In this document: positions 25,176 through 34,566 of the stretch, piece after piece
Layout: each line of letters opens with the position of its first letter
How positions within the stretch are numbered: the stretch's first letter is position 1
Source: an uncultured Christensenella sp.
GTDB lineage: Bacteria; Bacillota; Clostridia; Christensenellales; UBA3700
Direction: 5' to 3'
DNA: 64,000 nt
Assembly (NCBI GenBank): GCA_910583735.1
Contig: CAJTXS010000007.1
Coordinates: forward strand, 5,161 to 69,160
The notes under the pieces: model-generated
Databases searched by the model: none
Told to the model about the DNA's origin: nothing
What the model saw: the letters and a program-made list of their open reading frames with translations, nothing else
Translations under genes and position numbers: made by a program

Positions 25176-26317
25176 TACCACCTCTTGTCGGGACAGTCGA
25201 TTAAATAGCTCCTTGTTATTTTATCGGCCTCCAACACGGCGTCTATACCGTTGCCCAACGATTTAGCGCCCACATAATCAATACTCTTATTGATATAATA
25301 TGAGATGTCGTAAAACTTTATAAGTCCGCGGCAAAAATAATCGACAAGTATTTCGTCCGCGGCGTTAAGTATCGCGGGATATATGCCTCCCGCTCTCGCG
25401 CAGTCATACGCAATCGCAAGACAGGGGAAGCGCTCGAGGTCGGGTCGCTCGAATGTGAGCGGAGCCGCGCAAAGGTCAAGGGACGAGAATTCTCTTTTTC
25501 CTCTTACGGGATATCCCAATGCGTATTGTATAGGCAACTTCATATCGGGATAGCTGAGCTGCGCAATAATGCTGCCGTCGCTGTACTTGACCATAGAGTG
25601 GACAATGCTTTGCCTGTGTATAAGCACTTCGATATCGTCGGGAGACTTATCGAACAGACGCATAGCCTCAATTACTTCAAAGCCTTTATTCATCATGGTG
25701 GCGCAATCTATTGTGACCTTTTTGCCCATGTCCCAAGTGGGATGCTTGAGCGCTTGCGCCGCAGTCGCAGACTTAAGCATATCCAAAGTATAATCTCTGA
25801 ATGCGCCGCCGCTTGCCGTAAGTATAATCTTATTGCATTCGCCCCTTCCCTCTAAGCATTGCCATACCGCAGAGTGCTCGCTATCGACGGGCAAGATTGA
25901 CACGCCGTACTCTTTAGCAAGAGCCATTACGCTCTCGCCGCCCGTAACCAAAGTCTCTTTATTGGCAAGAGCGATGTTACAACCCGACTTGATTGCATTA
26001 ATCGTAGGCAGTAGTCCGTCTATACCTACAAGGGCGTTGACAACTATATCGCACTTAATCCCCGCCGCCTCGATTACGCCGTCGTACCCCGAGAGTACGT
26101 CGAGCCCTTTATGCTTTGCGCGTATTATGTCCGCCTTTTGCTCGTCCGCGACGCATACGAAAGACGGCGAAAATGCAGCAATCTGCTTATCGAGCAAATC
26201 TATATTACCGCGACATACCAGTCCGCATACTTTATAATCGCAGGGATAAGCGGCTATGACGTCGAGCGTCTGCGTGCCTATCGAACCCGTACAGCCTAAT
26301 ATCGTAATGGACTTCAT
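25175..26317 (-). CDS. dxr: 1-deoxy-D-xylulose-5-phosphate reductoisomerase
   Basis: First committed MEP-pathway enzyme, making MEP with NADPH. At 380 residues it has the Rossmann motif ITILGCTGSIGTQTLD at the N-terminus, LANKETLVTGGE near 120 and PVDSEHSAVWQCL near 142-154, including metal-binding residues. The start is the ATG at 26317, which overlaps the cdsA stop as TAATG; a GTG four codons upstream is also open. Confidence 0.96.
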   Translation of the reverse strand: MKSITILGCTGSIGTQTLDVIAAYPCDYKVCGLVCRGNIDLLDKQIAAFSPSFVCVADEQKADIIRAKHKGLDVLSGYDGVIEAAGIKCDIVVNALVGIDGLLPTINAIKSGCNIALANKETLVTGGESVMALAKEYGVSILPVDSEHSAVWQCLEGRGECNKIILTASGGAFRDYTLDMLKSATAAQALKHPTWDMGKKVTIDCATMMNKGFEVIEAMRLFDKSPDDIEVLIHRQSIVHSMVKYSDGSIIAQLSYPDMKLPIQYALGYPVRGKREFSSLDLCAAPLTFERPDLERFPCLAIAYDCARAGGIYPAILNAADEILVDYFCRGLIKFYDISYYINKSIDYVGAKSLGNGIDAVLEADKITRSYLIDCPDKRW

Positions 26318-27183
26318 TATGCTCCGCACGCTCCTAATATGGCAAAGAGCGCGTAGACAAGGGGCAGCATAAACAGTATACTGTCAATCCTGTCCATAAA
26401 TCCGCCGTGCCCTGGGAAAATCTTGCCGAAGTCTTTTATCTCTGCCTTGCGTTTAATCCAAGAGGCTGCGAGATCTCCTATCTCGCTCAACAATCCGCCT
26501 ACAAGTCCTACCGCGAGATATACGCCGAGAGAGCCGTACAGATTGCCTGCAATGAGCGCCGTCCTGCCCACATTGCCGAATGAGGCGAATACATTGCCGT
26601 AATCGAACAGCAGGAATACTATTACTCCGCCCATCATTCCGCCGATAAGTCCGCCTATAGCGCCGCTGATAGTTTTCTTCGGACTGATATTCGGGCAGAG
26701 CTTAGGACCTTTAAGCAGCGAACCCGTGAAATATGCCATTGTATCGGTGAGTATAGGCACCGCAAGTACGAGCAAGATACCGAGTAAGTTACCGTATTCG
26801 TGATTGATCGGCACGAAGAGATAGAACATTGCAAGCGGATAGACTGCGATAAATACCGTAGTCATTAAGTCGGACAATGTATATCCGCTCTTAAACATAA
26901 ATACCGCAAGAGCCGTCATGACGGCGACTGACAGCGCAATCATTATGCCGCCCACGCCAAGGAAGTATACGCAAGGATATGCGATAACCGCAGAGATAAC
27001 AAGCGGCAGCGCCATGGGATTGAGACGCGCTTTCTTAAGCGCATTGTATAGCTCGTATACTCCTACGCTGCCGAACAGCACTGCGACCATGTCCGCAAAA
27101 ACCAAATTAAATATTCTTAGACCGAATATAGCTCCCAGCACCACGGTCAAAAGGCATACAGCCGTAATCAATCGCTTAACCAT
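26317..27183 (-). CDS. cdsA: Phosphatidate cytidylyltransferase CdsA
   Basis: Integral membrane enzyme forming CDP-diacylglycerol. At 288 residues it has about eight hydrophobic helices and the family signature region near 165-190 with DTMAYFTGS and SPKKTISGAIGG. It is followed 10 bases upstream by uppS and overlaps dxr, the conserved uppS-cdsA-dxr order. Confidence 0.95.
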   Translation of the reverse strand: MVKRLITAVCLLTVVLGAIFGLRIFNLVFADMVAVLFGSVGVYELYNALKKARLNPMALPLVISAVIAYPCVYFLGVGGIMIALSVAVMTALAVFMFKSGYTLSDLMTTVFIAVYPLAMFYLFVPINHEYGNLLGILLVLAVPILTDTMAYFTGSLLKGPKLCPNISPKKTISGAIGGLIGGMMGGVIVFLLFDYGNVFASFGNVGRTALIAGNLYGSLGVYLAVGLVGGLLSEIGDLAASWIKRKAEIKDFGKIFPGHGGFMDRIDSILFMLPLVYALFAILGACGA

Positions 27184-27192
27184 ATTATCTCC

Positions 27193-27891
27193 CTACGCCT
27201 TTTTCAAGCCGCCGTATCTTCTCTCTCTGCCATTATACTCTCGCACGATTCTCTCTACAGTCTCCTCTGTAAAATCGGGCCAGTAATCGTCTATAAATAT
27301 AAATTCCGAATATGCCGCTTGCCACAGCATAAAGTTGCTCAGTCGCTTCTCTCCCGCCGACCTGACTATCACATCGGGATCGCACATATCTCGAGTATCG
27401 AGCTTAGCCGCTAAATCCGAAGCCGACACAGCCTTAGCGCCGCCGTCTATCAGAGAATTGACGGCTCGCACTATTTCGTCTCTCGCGCCGTAATTGAGAC
27501 CGATATTGATAATCGGACCGCTATTGTATTTTACCGCCGCGGTGATTTTGTCCAAAGAGTTCTGCACATCTTGAGGCAATGCGCTCAAGTCCCCCATAAA
27601 TCTAACGCGGTAATTGTCGCTTGCGTATTGAGCGAGCTCTTTATCCGCAAAGCGCTTGACAAGATTGAACAGCTCGTCGATTTCATCCTGCGGTCTAGTC
27701 CAATTCTCTGTGGAAAAGGCGTAAATGGATATTATCTCTATGCCCATGCGAGCGCACGCGCCGATAACTCGCTTCATTGCGTCCACGCCGTTTTTATGAC
27801 CGTATTTACGCGGCATATGACGCGCTTTCGCCCATCTGCCGTTGCCGTCCATAATAAAAGCTATATGCTTGGGTACAGTATCCTTATCCAT
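27193..27891 (-). CDS. uppS: Undecaprenyl diphosphate synthase
   Basis: Makes the C55 lipid carrier for peptidoglycan by cis-prenyl elongation. At 232 residues, catalytic D15 lies in FIMDGNGRWAK; YAFSTENWTRP (about 63-73) and the C-terminal RSAGEKRLSNFMLWQ follow. First gene of uppS-cdsA-dxr-rseP-ispG-exonuclease. GAGGA precedes the ATG. Confidence 0.96.
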   Translation of the reverse strand: MDKDTVPKHIAFIMDGNGRWAKARHMPRKYGHKNGVDAMKRVIGACARMGIEIISIYAFSTENWTRPQDEIDELFNLVKRFADKELAQYASDNYRVRFMGDLSALPQDVQNSLDKITAAVKYNSGPIINIGLNYGARDEIVRAVNSLIDGGAKAVSASDLAAKLDTRDMCDPDVIVRSAGEKRLSNFMLWQAAYSEFIFIDDYWPDFTEETVERIVREYNGRERRYGGLKKA

Positions 27892-27910
27892 ATATCCTCA
27901 TTTAACTTGA

Positions 27911-27938
27911 AAGGCAAGTTAACTTGCGTCAACTTGCC
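27911..27938 (-). terminator. Weak terminator between frr and uppS
   Basis: GGCAAGTT (27913-27920) pairs with AACTTGCC (27931-27938), followed on minus by TTTC. The short U-tract suggests only partial termination. Confidence 0.45.
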
Positions 27939-27968
27939 GTATTAAGTCGCTTCAAGTGTCGATTAATA

Positions 27969-28544
27969 TCAGACGCTCAATATATCCGCTTCCTTGTCCT
28001 TAGACAATTTATCCACCTTGGCTACAGCGTCGGAAAGTCTCTTATCCACATCTTTCTCGTATGTGGCGAGTTCATCCTCGGTAATAGCGGAATCCTTCTT
28101 CATCTTTTTGAGCTCTTCGTTAATATCGCGACGGGCGTTACGCAGTACTACTTTGCAATTCTCAGCCATAGCCTTAGTCTGCTTGACATATTCGCGGCGT
28201 CTCTCCTCTGTAAGCTCGGGGAAAATAAGTCTGATTACCTTGCCGTCGTTGACTGGCGTTATACCTATATTGGCTGCAAGAATAGCCTTCTCGACATTCT
28301 TAAGCATGGATGCGTCCCACACGCTGATGACAAGCATCCTTGCTTCGGGAGCGGCAATATTACCCACTTGATTCAATGGAGTAGGCGTGCCGTAATAATC
28401 GACTCTTACCTTATCCAATATCCTCGGATTGGCGCGTCCAGCCTTAATCGTGGCGTATTCTCTGCTCAGGCTCTCAATGCCTTTATCGAGCTTGGTATCG
28501 AAATCGTCGAAATACAACTCTACGTCTTCGTTATCGTATGCCAT
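27969..28544 (-). CDS. frr: Ribosome recycling factor
   Basis: Splits post-termination ribosomes with EF-G. At 191 residues it is slightly longer than usual through a 6-residue N-terminal extension. It has the motif IKAGRANPRILDKVRVDYYG near 30-50 and a coiled-coil arm at both ends. It follows pyrH but has its own consensus promoter in the 62-base gap. Confidence 0.96.
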   Translation of the reverse strand: MAYDNEDVELYFDDFDTKLDKGIESLSREYATIKAGRANPRILDKVRVDYYGTPTPLNQVGNIAAPEARMLVISVWDASMLKNVEKAILAANIGITPVNDGKVIRLIFPELTEERRREYVKQTKAMAENCKVVLRNARRDINEELKKMKKDSAITEDELATYEKDVDKRLSDAVAKVDKLSKDKEADILSV

Positions 28545-28572
28545 AGTAACCTCGCATTGCTTTAATATTATA

Positions 28573-28602
28573 ATTATAACAGATAAACATATATTAAATC
28601 AA
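28573..28602 (-). promoter_or_regulatory. Sigma-A promoter of frr
   Basis: TTGATT (28602-28597), an 18-base spacer and TATAAT (28578-28573) lie between the pyrH stop and the frr start. Confidence 0.75.
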
Positions 28603-28606
28603 TATA

Positions 28607-29308
28607 TTAATGAATTAATGTGCCTATCTTCTCTCCCTCTACTACTCTGATAATGCTGTCCTTTTCTTTCAGACCGAAAGATATTATCTTGATATTGTTA
28701 TCCATACACAGCGATATGGCAGTAGTATCCATTACGTGCAGTCCCTGCTGAATGACTTGCATATATGTCAACTCGTCATACTTTTTCGCATTGGGATTAA
28801 TCTTAGGGTCGCTGTCGTAGACTCCGTCTACATTCTTTGCAAGCAAAAGTATGTCAGCGTTGATTTCTGCCGCGCGCAGCGCCGCGCCTGTATCCGTACT
28901 GAAGAAGGGATTACCCGTGCCGCAGGCAAATATAACAACGCGTCCCTTTTCAAAGTGGTGCAGTGCTTTGCGTAGAATATACGGCTCCGCAACTCTTGTA
29001 ATGGTGAGCGCAGTCTGCACGCGCGTAGGCACGCCGTGAGCTTCCAACGCGTCTTGTACAGCGATGGAATTCATAACGGTAGCCAGCATGCCCATATGGT
29101 CGGCGGCGGACTTCTCCATATTCAATGCCTGTCTGCCGCGCCAAAAATTACCGCCTCCGATAATTATGCCAATCTCAACGCCGGAGTCTTTAACCGCCTT
29201 GATCTGCTTGACGATATATTCGAGCATGGATTCGTCGATACCGAAACCCTTCTCTCCAGACAGAGCCTCGCCGCTGAGCTTAATGATAACGCGCTTATAT
29301 TCGGACAT
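28607..29308 (-). CDS. pyrH: UMP kinase PyrH
   Basis: Phosphorylates UMP to UDP; a hexameric amino-acid-kinase-fold enzyme. At 233 residues it has KLSGEALSGEKGFGID near 9-24, IGGGNFWRG near 49-57 and the acceptor-site region near 130-150. It is separated from tsf by a terminator and followed by frr. Confidence 0.96.
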   Translation of the reverse strand: MSEYKRVIIKLSGEALSGEKGFGIDESMLEYIVKQIKAVKDSGVEIGIIIGGGNFWRGRQALNMEKSAADHMGMLATVMNSIAVQDALEAHGVPTRVQTALTITRVAEPYILRKALHHFEKGRVVIFACGTGNPFFSTDTGAALRAAEINADILLLAKNVDGVYDSDPKINPNAKKYDELTYMQVIQQGLHVMDTTAISLCMDNNIKIISFGLKEKDSIIRVVEGEKIGTLIH

Positions 29309-29321
29309 ATTTCCTCCTTAT

Positions 29322-29350
29322 AAAAAAGGGAAACGTAATGCGTTTCCCTT
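29322..29350 (-). terminator. Rho-independent terminator of rpsB-tsf
   Basis: A 10-bp perfect stem (29326-29335 with 29341-29350), 5-base loop, and a T6 run on minus (29327-29322). It lies 19 bases past the tsf stop, just before the pyrH ribosome-binding site. Confidence 0.88.
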
Positions 29351-29368
29351 GACGATTATCTTAAATAA

Positions 29369-30247
29369 TCAGTTGCCCTTAGCTTTATTAATCTGAGCCT
29401 CGACCTCTGCTGCGAGATCTTCTTCTTTCTTTTCCAATCCTTCGCCCATCGTATAACGGGTGAACTTGGTAATAGTGACGTTGTCTTTCTTAAGCAAAGC
29501 CTTAACGGCGATATTGCCGTCTTTGACGAAAGGCTGCTCTATCAAGCAAACTTCCTTATAATACTTCTCGATTCTGCCCATTATAATCTTCTCGATGATG
29601 TTAACGGGCTTAGGCTTGGGCTCGTTGAGCGCCTGCGCCATCAAAATCTCTTTCTCATGAGCGATCTCTGCCTCGGGCACTTCGCTGCTGTCCACGTAAG
29701 TAGGGTTGGCAGCCGCAATCTGAAGAGCCACATCGTGCAAGAGCTCGTCGCTTGCATTGGCGCTAGCCTCTACCATGACGCCTATCTTGCCGCCCATGTG
29801 GATATAAGAATCAACCTTGTGGTCGCCGTCGCATGCGTACTTTGTAAATCTTCTGATAGAGATCTTCTCGCCTATCTTAGCGACTGTCTCGTGCAGAAGC
29901 GTCTCATTATCCTTAACAACTTGATCTACATCGGCGACATCGTTATCTGCGATATAAGCTGCGATTGCATTGACGAACTCTTTGAACTGATCGCCCCTTG
30001 CAACGAAGTCGGACTCGCAGTTGACCTCGAGCAATACTCCTACTTTGCCCGAAATATAAGAAGATACTATACCTTGAGACGCGACCTTATCCGCTCTTTT
30101 TGCAGAAGTAGCCATACCCTTTTTACGCAATATCTCTACCGCCTGCTCCATATCGCCGTCAGACTCGGTCAATGCCTTTTTACAGTCCATCATACCTACG
30201 CCTGTCTGCTCGCGCAATTTCATAACGTCTTTAGCTGTAAAACTCAT
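29369..30247 (-). CDS. tsf: Elongation factor Ts
   Basis: Nucleotide exchange factor for EF-Tu. At 292 residues the N-terminal UBA-like domain carries KLREQTGVGMMDCKKAL near 11-27, then the core with EVNCESDFVAR near 75-85. It follows rpsB by 18 bases; a terminator follows tsf. Confidence 0.97.
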   Translation of the reverse strand: MSFTAKDVMKLREQTGVGMMDCKKALTESDGDMEQAVEILRKKGMATSAKRADKVASQGIVSSYISGKVGVLLEVNCESDFVARGDQFKEFVNAIAAYIADNDVADVDQVVKDNETLLHETVAKIGEKISIRRFTKYACDGDHKVDSYIHMGGKIGVMVEASANASDELLHDVALQIAAANPTYVDSSEVPEAEIAHEKEILMAQALNEPKPKPVNIIEKIIMGRIEKYYKEVCLIEQPFVKDGNIAVKALLKKDNVTITKFTRYTMGEGLEKKEEDLAAEVEAQINKAKGN

Positions 30248-30265
30248 AGTGATACTCTCCTTTAA

Positions 30266-31036
30266 TTAGTTAAGTTCGGAATTTGCAGGCGCATCGGATG
30301 AGACGGCTTCGGTCTCTTCCGCGGCAGGCTCTTCCTCGTCGACGGAATAAGCAACTCCTTCTTTAGCCTCGATTACGGCGTTAGCCATAATGCCCGCTAT
30401 CAATTTAATTGCTCTGATAGCGTCGTCGTTGCCGGGGATAACATAATCCACGAGATCGGGATCGCAATTGGTATCGACAAGACCTACTACGGGGATACCG
30501 AGCTTGCGAGCTTCCTTAACGGCAATCTCTTCATTCTTGATATCCACGACGAACATTACGCCGGGCAGTCCGCCCATAGTCTTAATACCGCCGAGATTGG
30601 CCTCGAGCTTATCTCTCTCCGCCTTGAGCTTGGATACTTCTTTCTTGGGAAGGAGATCGAATTCGCCGATTATCTCCATTTGATTGATCTTGTTAAGTCT
30701 GTCGATACGGCTTCTTATGGTCTTGTAATTGGTAAGGGTGCCGCCCAGCCATCTCTGATTGATGTAGAACATGCCGCATCTTACAGCCTCGTCCCTTATC
30801 GCGTCCTGAGCCTGCTTCTTGGTACCGACGAAGAGAATATTCTTGCCGTCTTTAACGCTGTCGCGAACGAAAGCGTAAGCCTTCTCTACTTCTTCTACGG
30901 AAACTTCAAGGTTGATTATGTGGATATCATTCCTTGCCTGATAGATGTACTTGGACATCTTGGGATTCCATTTCTTGGTCTGATGACCGAAATGTACGCC
31001 TGCCTCGAGCAGGTTCTTCATTGTAACTACTGCCAT
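30266..31036 (-). CDS. rpsB: 30S ribosomal protein S2
   Basis: Small-subunit protein, 256 residues. Signature regions are LLEAGVHFGHQTKKWNPKM near 9-28 and the C-terminal PVVGLVDTNCDPDLVDYVIP near 190-210. An acidic Ala/Glu tail occupies the last ~25 residues. First gene of rpsB-tsf, with a ~110-base leader able to form a long stem. Confidence 0.97.
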   Translation of the reverse strand: MAVVTMKNLLEAGVHFGHQTKKWNPKMSKYIYQARNDIHIINLEVSVEEVEKAYAFVRDSVKDGKNILFVGTKKQAQDAIRDEAVRCGMFYINQRWLGGTLTNYKTIRSRIDRLNKINQMEIIGEFDLLPKKEVSKLKAERDKLEANLGGIKTMGGLPGVMFVVDIKNEEIAVKEARKLGIPVVGLVDTNCDPDLVDYVIPGNDDAIRAIKLIAGIMANAVIEAKEGVAYSVDEEEPAAEETEAVSSDAPANSELN

Positions 31037-31066
31037 TGTAAATACTCCTTTTTTGTTTTACTCTTC

Positions 31067-31128
31067 CCCGTCGCATCGTCGCAATGCAGCTACTGTTACC
31101 AGCATCAACCGTATCGCTACGCGTCGGG
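31067..31128 (-). promoter_or_regulatory. Structured rpsB leader (candidate S2 autoregulatory RNA)
   Basis: Minus-strand CCCGACGC (31128-31121) can pair with GCGACGGG (31074-31067) with one A-A mismatch, enclosing about 46 bases that can form further structure. It lies between promoter and ribosome-binding site, where ribosomal-protein leaders commonly sit. Its action as an S2-responsive element is inferred. Confidence 0.4.
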
Positions 31129-31145
31129 TGTTTATTGCTTTATAG

Positions 31146-31175
31146 ATTATATCATATTATATTTTACAAAATCAA
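31146..31175 (-). promoter_or_regulatory. Sigma-A promoter of rpsB-tsf
   Basis: TTGATT (31175-31170), 18-base spacer, perfect TATAAT (31151-31146), about 110 bases before rpsB. Confidence 0.75.
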
Positions 31176-31232
31176 ACGATTTGTGCTTATACAATCAACA
31201 ATTAATCATTATAAATTTTACGATATTGCACT

Positions 31233-31904
31233 CTACTTGATTGCCGCCATTACGCAGAATTTGCGATTGGCATATATGCACTCTACTGTGTCGAAGCCGC
31301 AACGCTTGAGCATATCTGTCTCTTGCGGCACGGAGCACTCCCTGTCTAATTTTCTGCGCTCATGCCACAGCGCAATATCCTTGGCGGACAGTCCGCTGTT
31401 ATTTATATGCTCTATCCAGAAGTCGTCGAAGCATGCGTTCATCGCTTTGCTATCCGCTCTAAACTGATCATAGTTTACGAATATGCCGCCCTTAGGCAAC
31501 TTATCGTAAATATTTGAAAATAATTTTATTTTGTCCGCGTCCTCTAAGTGATGTATAGACAGCGCCGAAATAAAGGCGTCACAAGCATCGCACGGCAACT
31601 CGTCTATATAATTCATGCCGAGATATGATATATTGGCTATCCCCGCAAATCTCTTGCGCGCTATCTCGAGCATCTCCGCGGCTATATCTACAAGCACGTA
31701 TTTTGCATCCGGAAATCTCCTGTACCACAATTCCGTGAGCAATCCGGTGCCCGCGCCCAAGTCGACTATAGTCTTGGGATTATTAATTATAGACGAGACA
31801 AATGCCGTCGTCCGGTTGTAAAACTCATCGTAGCAAGGTATAAATCTCTTACGATTGATATCGTATTCTCGGGCTATCAAATTAAATTGTTCTTCTATGC
31901 TCAT
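31233..31904 (-). CDS. Class I SAM-dependent methyltransferase
   Basis: About 223 residues with a Rossmann methyltransferase core. Motif I VDLGAGTGLLTELW (near 44-57) binds SAM, YVLVDIAAEMLEIAR gives the acidic motif II, and DAFISALSIHHLED is motif IV. The substrate is unknown. The ATG at 31904 is chosen; an in-frame TTG three codons upstream is less likely. A stand-alone gene upstream of the rpsB promoter. Confidence 0.85.
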   Translation of the reverse strand: MSIEEQFNLIAREYDINRKRFIPCYDEFYNRTTAFVSSIINNPKTIVDLGAGTGLLTELWYRRFPDAKYVLVDIAAEMLEIARKRFAGIANISYLGMNYIDELPCDACDAFISALSIHHLEDADKIKLFSNIYDKLPKGGIFVNYDQFRADSKAMNACFDDFWIEHINNSGLSAKDIALWHERRKLDRECSVPQETDMLKRCGFDTVECIYANRKFCVMAAIK

Positions 31905-32064
31905 ATATCTCAACTTTGCTTTTATTTATTTCTAATTTATTACAAGAATGATTTGTCATCTTTCTCGTTATTATTAATATAACATATATAATATATAAAA
32001 AGTGTAATATCAGTTAAAAAGGACTTTATCAATTTTAATAAGTCAACATTGCTTATTATAACAG

Positions 32065-33492
32065 TCAACCGTTATCGACGTCCTCTTGCTTTTGTGTCGC
32101 GCTATTTAGGAATTCTTCTCGCTTCTTGAAAATCTTGGGAAAGGAAACAAATATCACGATAGCGGTAATTATACCTGCAATAAAATCCGCGATACCTTCG
32201 GACATATATGTTCCCTTAAAGCCGATAAAATGCGTCAGCGTAAAGCATAGCGGTATCAAAATTACTACCTTCCTAAGCACAGCCAATATGAGGGCGGACT
32301 TGGACTGCCCCAATGCCACATTTATGTTTTGCAATGTCATCTGCACAAAGAACATTATCGAGCCCATTAAGAAAAGCGGCGTATATGCTTTAACAATATT
32401 TTTTACGCTTTCGCTTGCGGAAAAAATATAAGCAAATACTTGCGGCGCGCTGAGAGATATTGTCCACAAAGTTATCGCGAAGACAAAAGCGATAATAGTG
32501 ACATATTTAATCCCCTTCTTTAGCCTTACGGTGTCTCCTTTGCCGTAATTATAGCTTACAAAAGGTTGCATTCCGTATCCAAGTCCGTTAAGCGGAAGCG
32601 AAATCAACTGTAGCGCGCTCAGCATTATTGTCAATGCCGCCGTATAGTCGGGATTGCCTGCCGTAGAACGGTTAAGATTGACGTTAAACACTATCTGAAT
32701 AGCGCTCTCCGTAATTGTCATTATAAAGGGCGTAAACCCGAGCGACAGTATACTTGCGACGGTTTTCGCCTGCGGCTTCATATACTTTAACTTGAATTTG
32801 AATATACTTCTTTTCGAAAAGAAGAAGGCGATTATCCATACAAAAGAAATAAACTGCGATATGACGGTTGCAAGACTCGCGCCTTTAACGCCCATCTTCA
32901 TTACGAAAATGAATATCGGATCCAGTGCAATATTAATAATAGCGCCTATCGATACGGATATCATCGCTATAAGCGAACAGCCCTGCGCCGTAATAAACGG
33001 ATTAAGTCCTTGCGCCAGCAGCACAAATAATGTTCCTGCCGAATAAATGCGAAGATACGAGACCGCAAAATCAACCGCATCCTGCGGACATCCGAAAGCA
33101 ATAACGAGTTGCTTTGATAATATAAAGATGGATACGCTCAATATAATACCTAAGCCTAAGAGCAATATGAATGCGGTATTGAATATCTTCGCTGCGCCTT
33201 GCTTATCCTGTTCGCCGAGCTTAATGCTCGCTCGAGGCGAAGCTCCCAATCCTATCAGAGAGGCAAAGCCTTGTATAACCAATGTGATAGGCAGAACTAT
33301 GCCCAATGCAGCCAAAGCGTTCATGCCTGCGCCATCGATTTTCGCAACGAAGATTCTATCTACTATATTATATAGGAATGTGATAAGCTGAGCTATCACC
33401 GCAGGTATCGTCAACTTAAATACGAGCGGCAATATCTTCCCCGAGCCCAGTCTATCGCTTGAATTAATATAAGCATCTTTACTATACGACAT
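32065..33492 (-). CDS. MATE-family multidrug/toxin efflux transporter
   Basis: Cation-coupled exporter of the MOP superfamily, 475 residues with about 12 transmembrane helices in two pseudo-symmetric halves. The start region LPLVFKLTIPAVIAQLI and the loop NIVDRIFVAKIDG near 45-57 are typical of MATE proteins. It is monocistronic, and its promoter leaves only a few bases of leader, with no Shine-Dalgarno. The substrate cannot be inferred. Confidence 0.9.
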   Translation of the reverse strand: MSYSKDAYINSSDRLGSGKILPLVFKLTIPAVIAQLITFLYNIVDRIFVAKIDGAGMNALAALGIVLPITLVIQGFASLIGLGASPRASIKLGEQDKQGAAKIFNTAFILLLGLGIILSVSIFILSKQLVIAFGCPQDAVDFAVSYLRIYSAGTLFVLLAQGLNPFITAQGCSLIAMISVSIGAIINIALDPIFIFVMKMGVKGASLATVISQFISFVWIIAFFFSKRSIFKFKLKYMKPQAKTVASILSLGFTPFIMTITESAIQIVFNVNLNRSTAGNPDYTAALTIMLSALQLISLPLNGLGYGMQPFVSYNYGKGDTVRLKKGIKYVTIIAFVFAITLWTISLSAPQVFAYIFSASESVKNIVKAYTPLFLMGSIMFFVQMTLQNINVALGQSKSALILAVLRKVVILIPLCFTLTHFIGFKGTYMSEGIADFIAGIITAIVIFVSFPKIFKKREEFLNSATQKQEDVDNG

Positions 33493-33501
33493 ATTGTTAC
33501 A

Positions 33502-33530
33502 ATCATAGCATTTACAACAGCGTATTTCAA
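33502..33530 (-). promoter_or_regulatory. Promoter of the MATE gene, nearly leaderless
   Basis: TTGAAA (33530-33525), 17-base spacer, TATGAT (33507-33502), then nine bases to the ATG (33492). The expected leader is only two or three bases long. Confidence 0.65.
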
Positions 33531-33671
33531 GAAATATAGCGCACGATAGCTAATTTATACCAACTAATAATTTATTATGTGTCATCGTATATACAGATAT
33601 AATTATTTTTTTACAGACAAAATTTCTTATAGTATAAAAATCTGCGATTAATGCGCGCTGACTTTACTTTG

Positions 33672-34235
33672 TCAATCTTCTATAAATTCCACTTTGCCTG
33701 TGTCAATGTGATAGATGGCACCTATGACTTTTGCGGATACGTTTTCCTGCGATAAAGCATTACTAATCGCGCGCGCTTCTGATTTGACGTTCAATTTGCA
33801 TGCCGCATAATCGTTATTCTCGTCTCCGATAGCGAGCTTTATCTTATCTGTAATTGATTTTATATGACCTTCGGCTCCGCCGCAGATAGCCGCATTGACA
33901 GCGCCGCAACAGGTATGTCCTAAGACTACTACGAGCGGAGCATTTAGGTGAGACAATGCGTATTCGATACTGCCTATCGCAATATTGTCGGTTATGTTGC
34001 CCGCAACGCGAATGACAAATAAGTCTCCTATTCCCGCGCTGAATATACTTTCGGGCAACACGCGAGAATCGGAGCAAGAAACAATTACCGCACAAGGCGA
34101 TTGACCGTTTCTGAAAGTATGTAACCTTGCTTCGGGCGAAATATCTCCATCGCTCTTATAAGCGCGTAGATACTTTTCGTTGCCGTCCTTCAACGCTTTT
34201 AACGATATTTCCCACTTCTCTGCTTTACCTTGCAT
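33672..34235 (-). CDS. Beta-class carbonic anhydrase
   Basis: Zinc enzyme interconverting CO2 and bicarbonate, 187 residues. Zinc ligands are C54 (SCSDSRV, with the Asp56/Arg58 dyad), H107 and C110 (GHTCCGA). GAGGAG lies 10 bases upstream of the ATG. A single gene. Bicarbonate supply could serve carboxylation steps such as PurE, but nothing here links them directly. Confidence 0.93.
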   Translation of the reverse strand: MQGKAEKWEISLKALKDGNEKYLRAYKSDGDISPEARLHTFRNGQSPCAVIVSCSDSRVLPESIFSAGIGDLFVIRVAGNITDNIAIGSIEYALSHLNAPLVVVLGHTCCGAVNAAICGGAEGHIKSITDKIKLAIGDENNDYAACKLNVKSEARAISNALSQENVSAKVIGAIYHIDTGKVEFIED

Positions 34236-34566
34236 TATATTGCAACTCCTCTATATTACGGTCCTTTAGCCGAGTATTTTTATTTTGACAAGTAATTAAT
34301 TTGTAAATTTTTTTTAATAGCAATTCAACCGCTTTACATAATTGTTTTATCATAATATTTCGGTTTTTTCAAGCGCATTAATTTACATGCTACTTAATTA
34401 CTGTCTACTTTATGAAAAGACGAAATTGAATTCGCTTTTTATTAGCAAATATTTTTTATGTAAAATTACGATTGGCGCACCGTTCATAAAATATTAATTA
34501 ACTTATCGAGCTACTGCAATTTATCTCTTTTCTCGCATCTACGCTGTAGCTGCAAATAATCGAAAT
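34236..34566. other. A+T-rich intergenic stretch, nothing recognised
   Basis: About 330 bases with long T- and A-runs, no open frame with a ribosome-binding site on either strand, and no strong hairpin. It presumably holds the carbonic anhydrase promoter near its left end and the 3' end of the upstream membrane-protein transcript. Confidence 0.5.
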
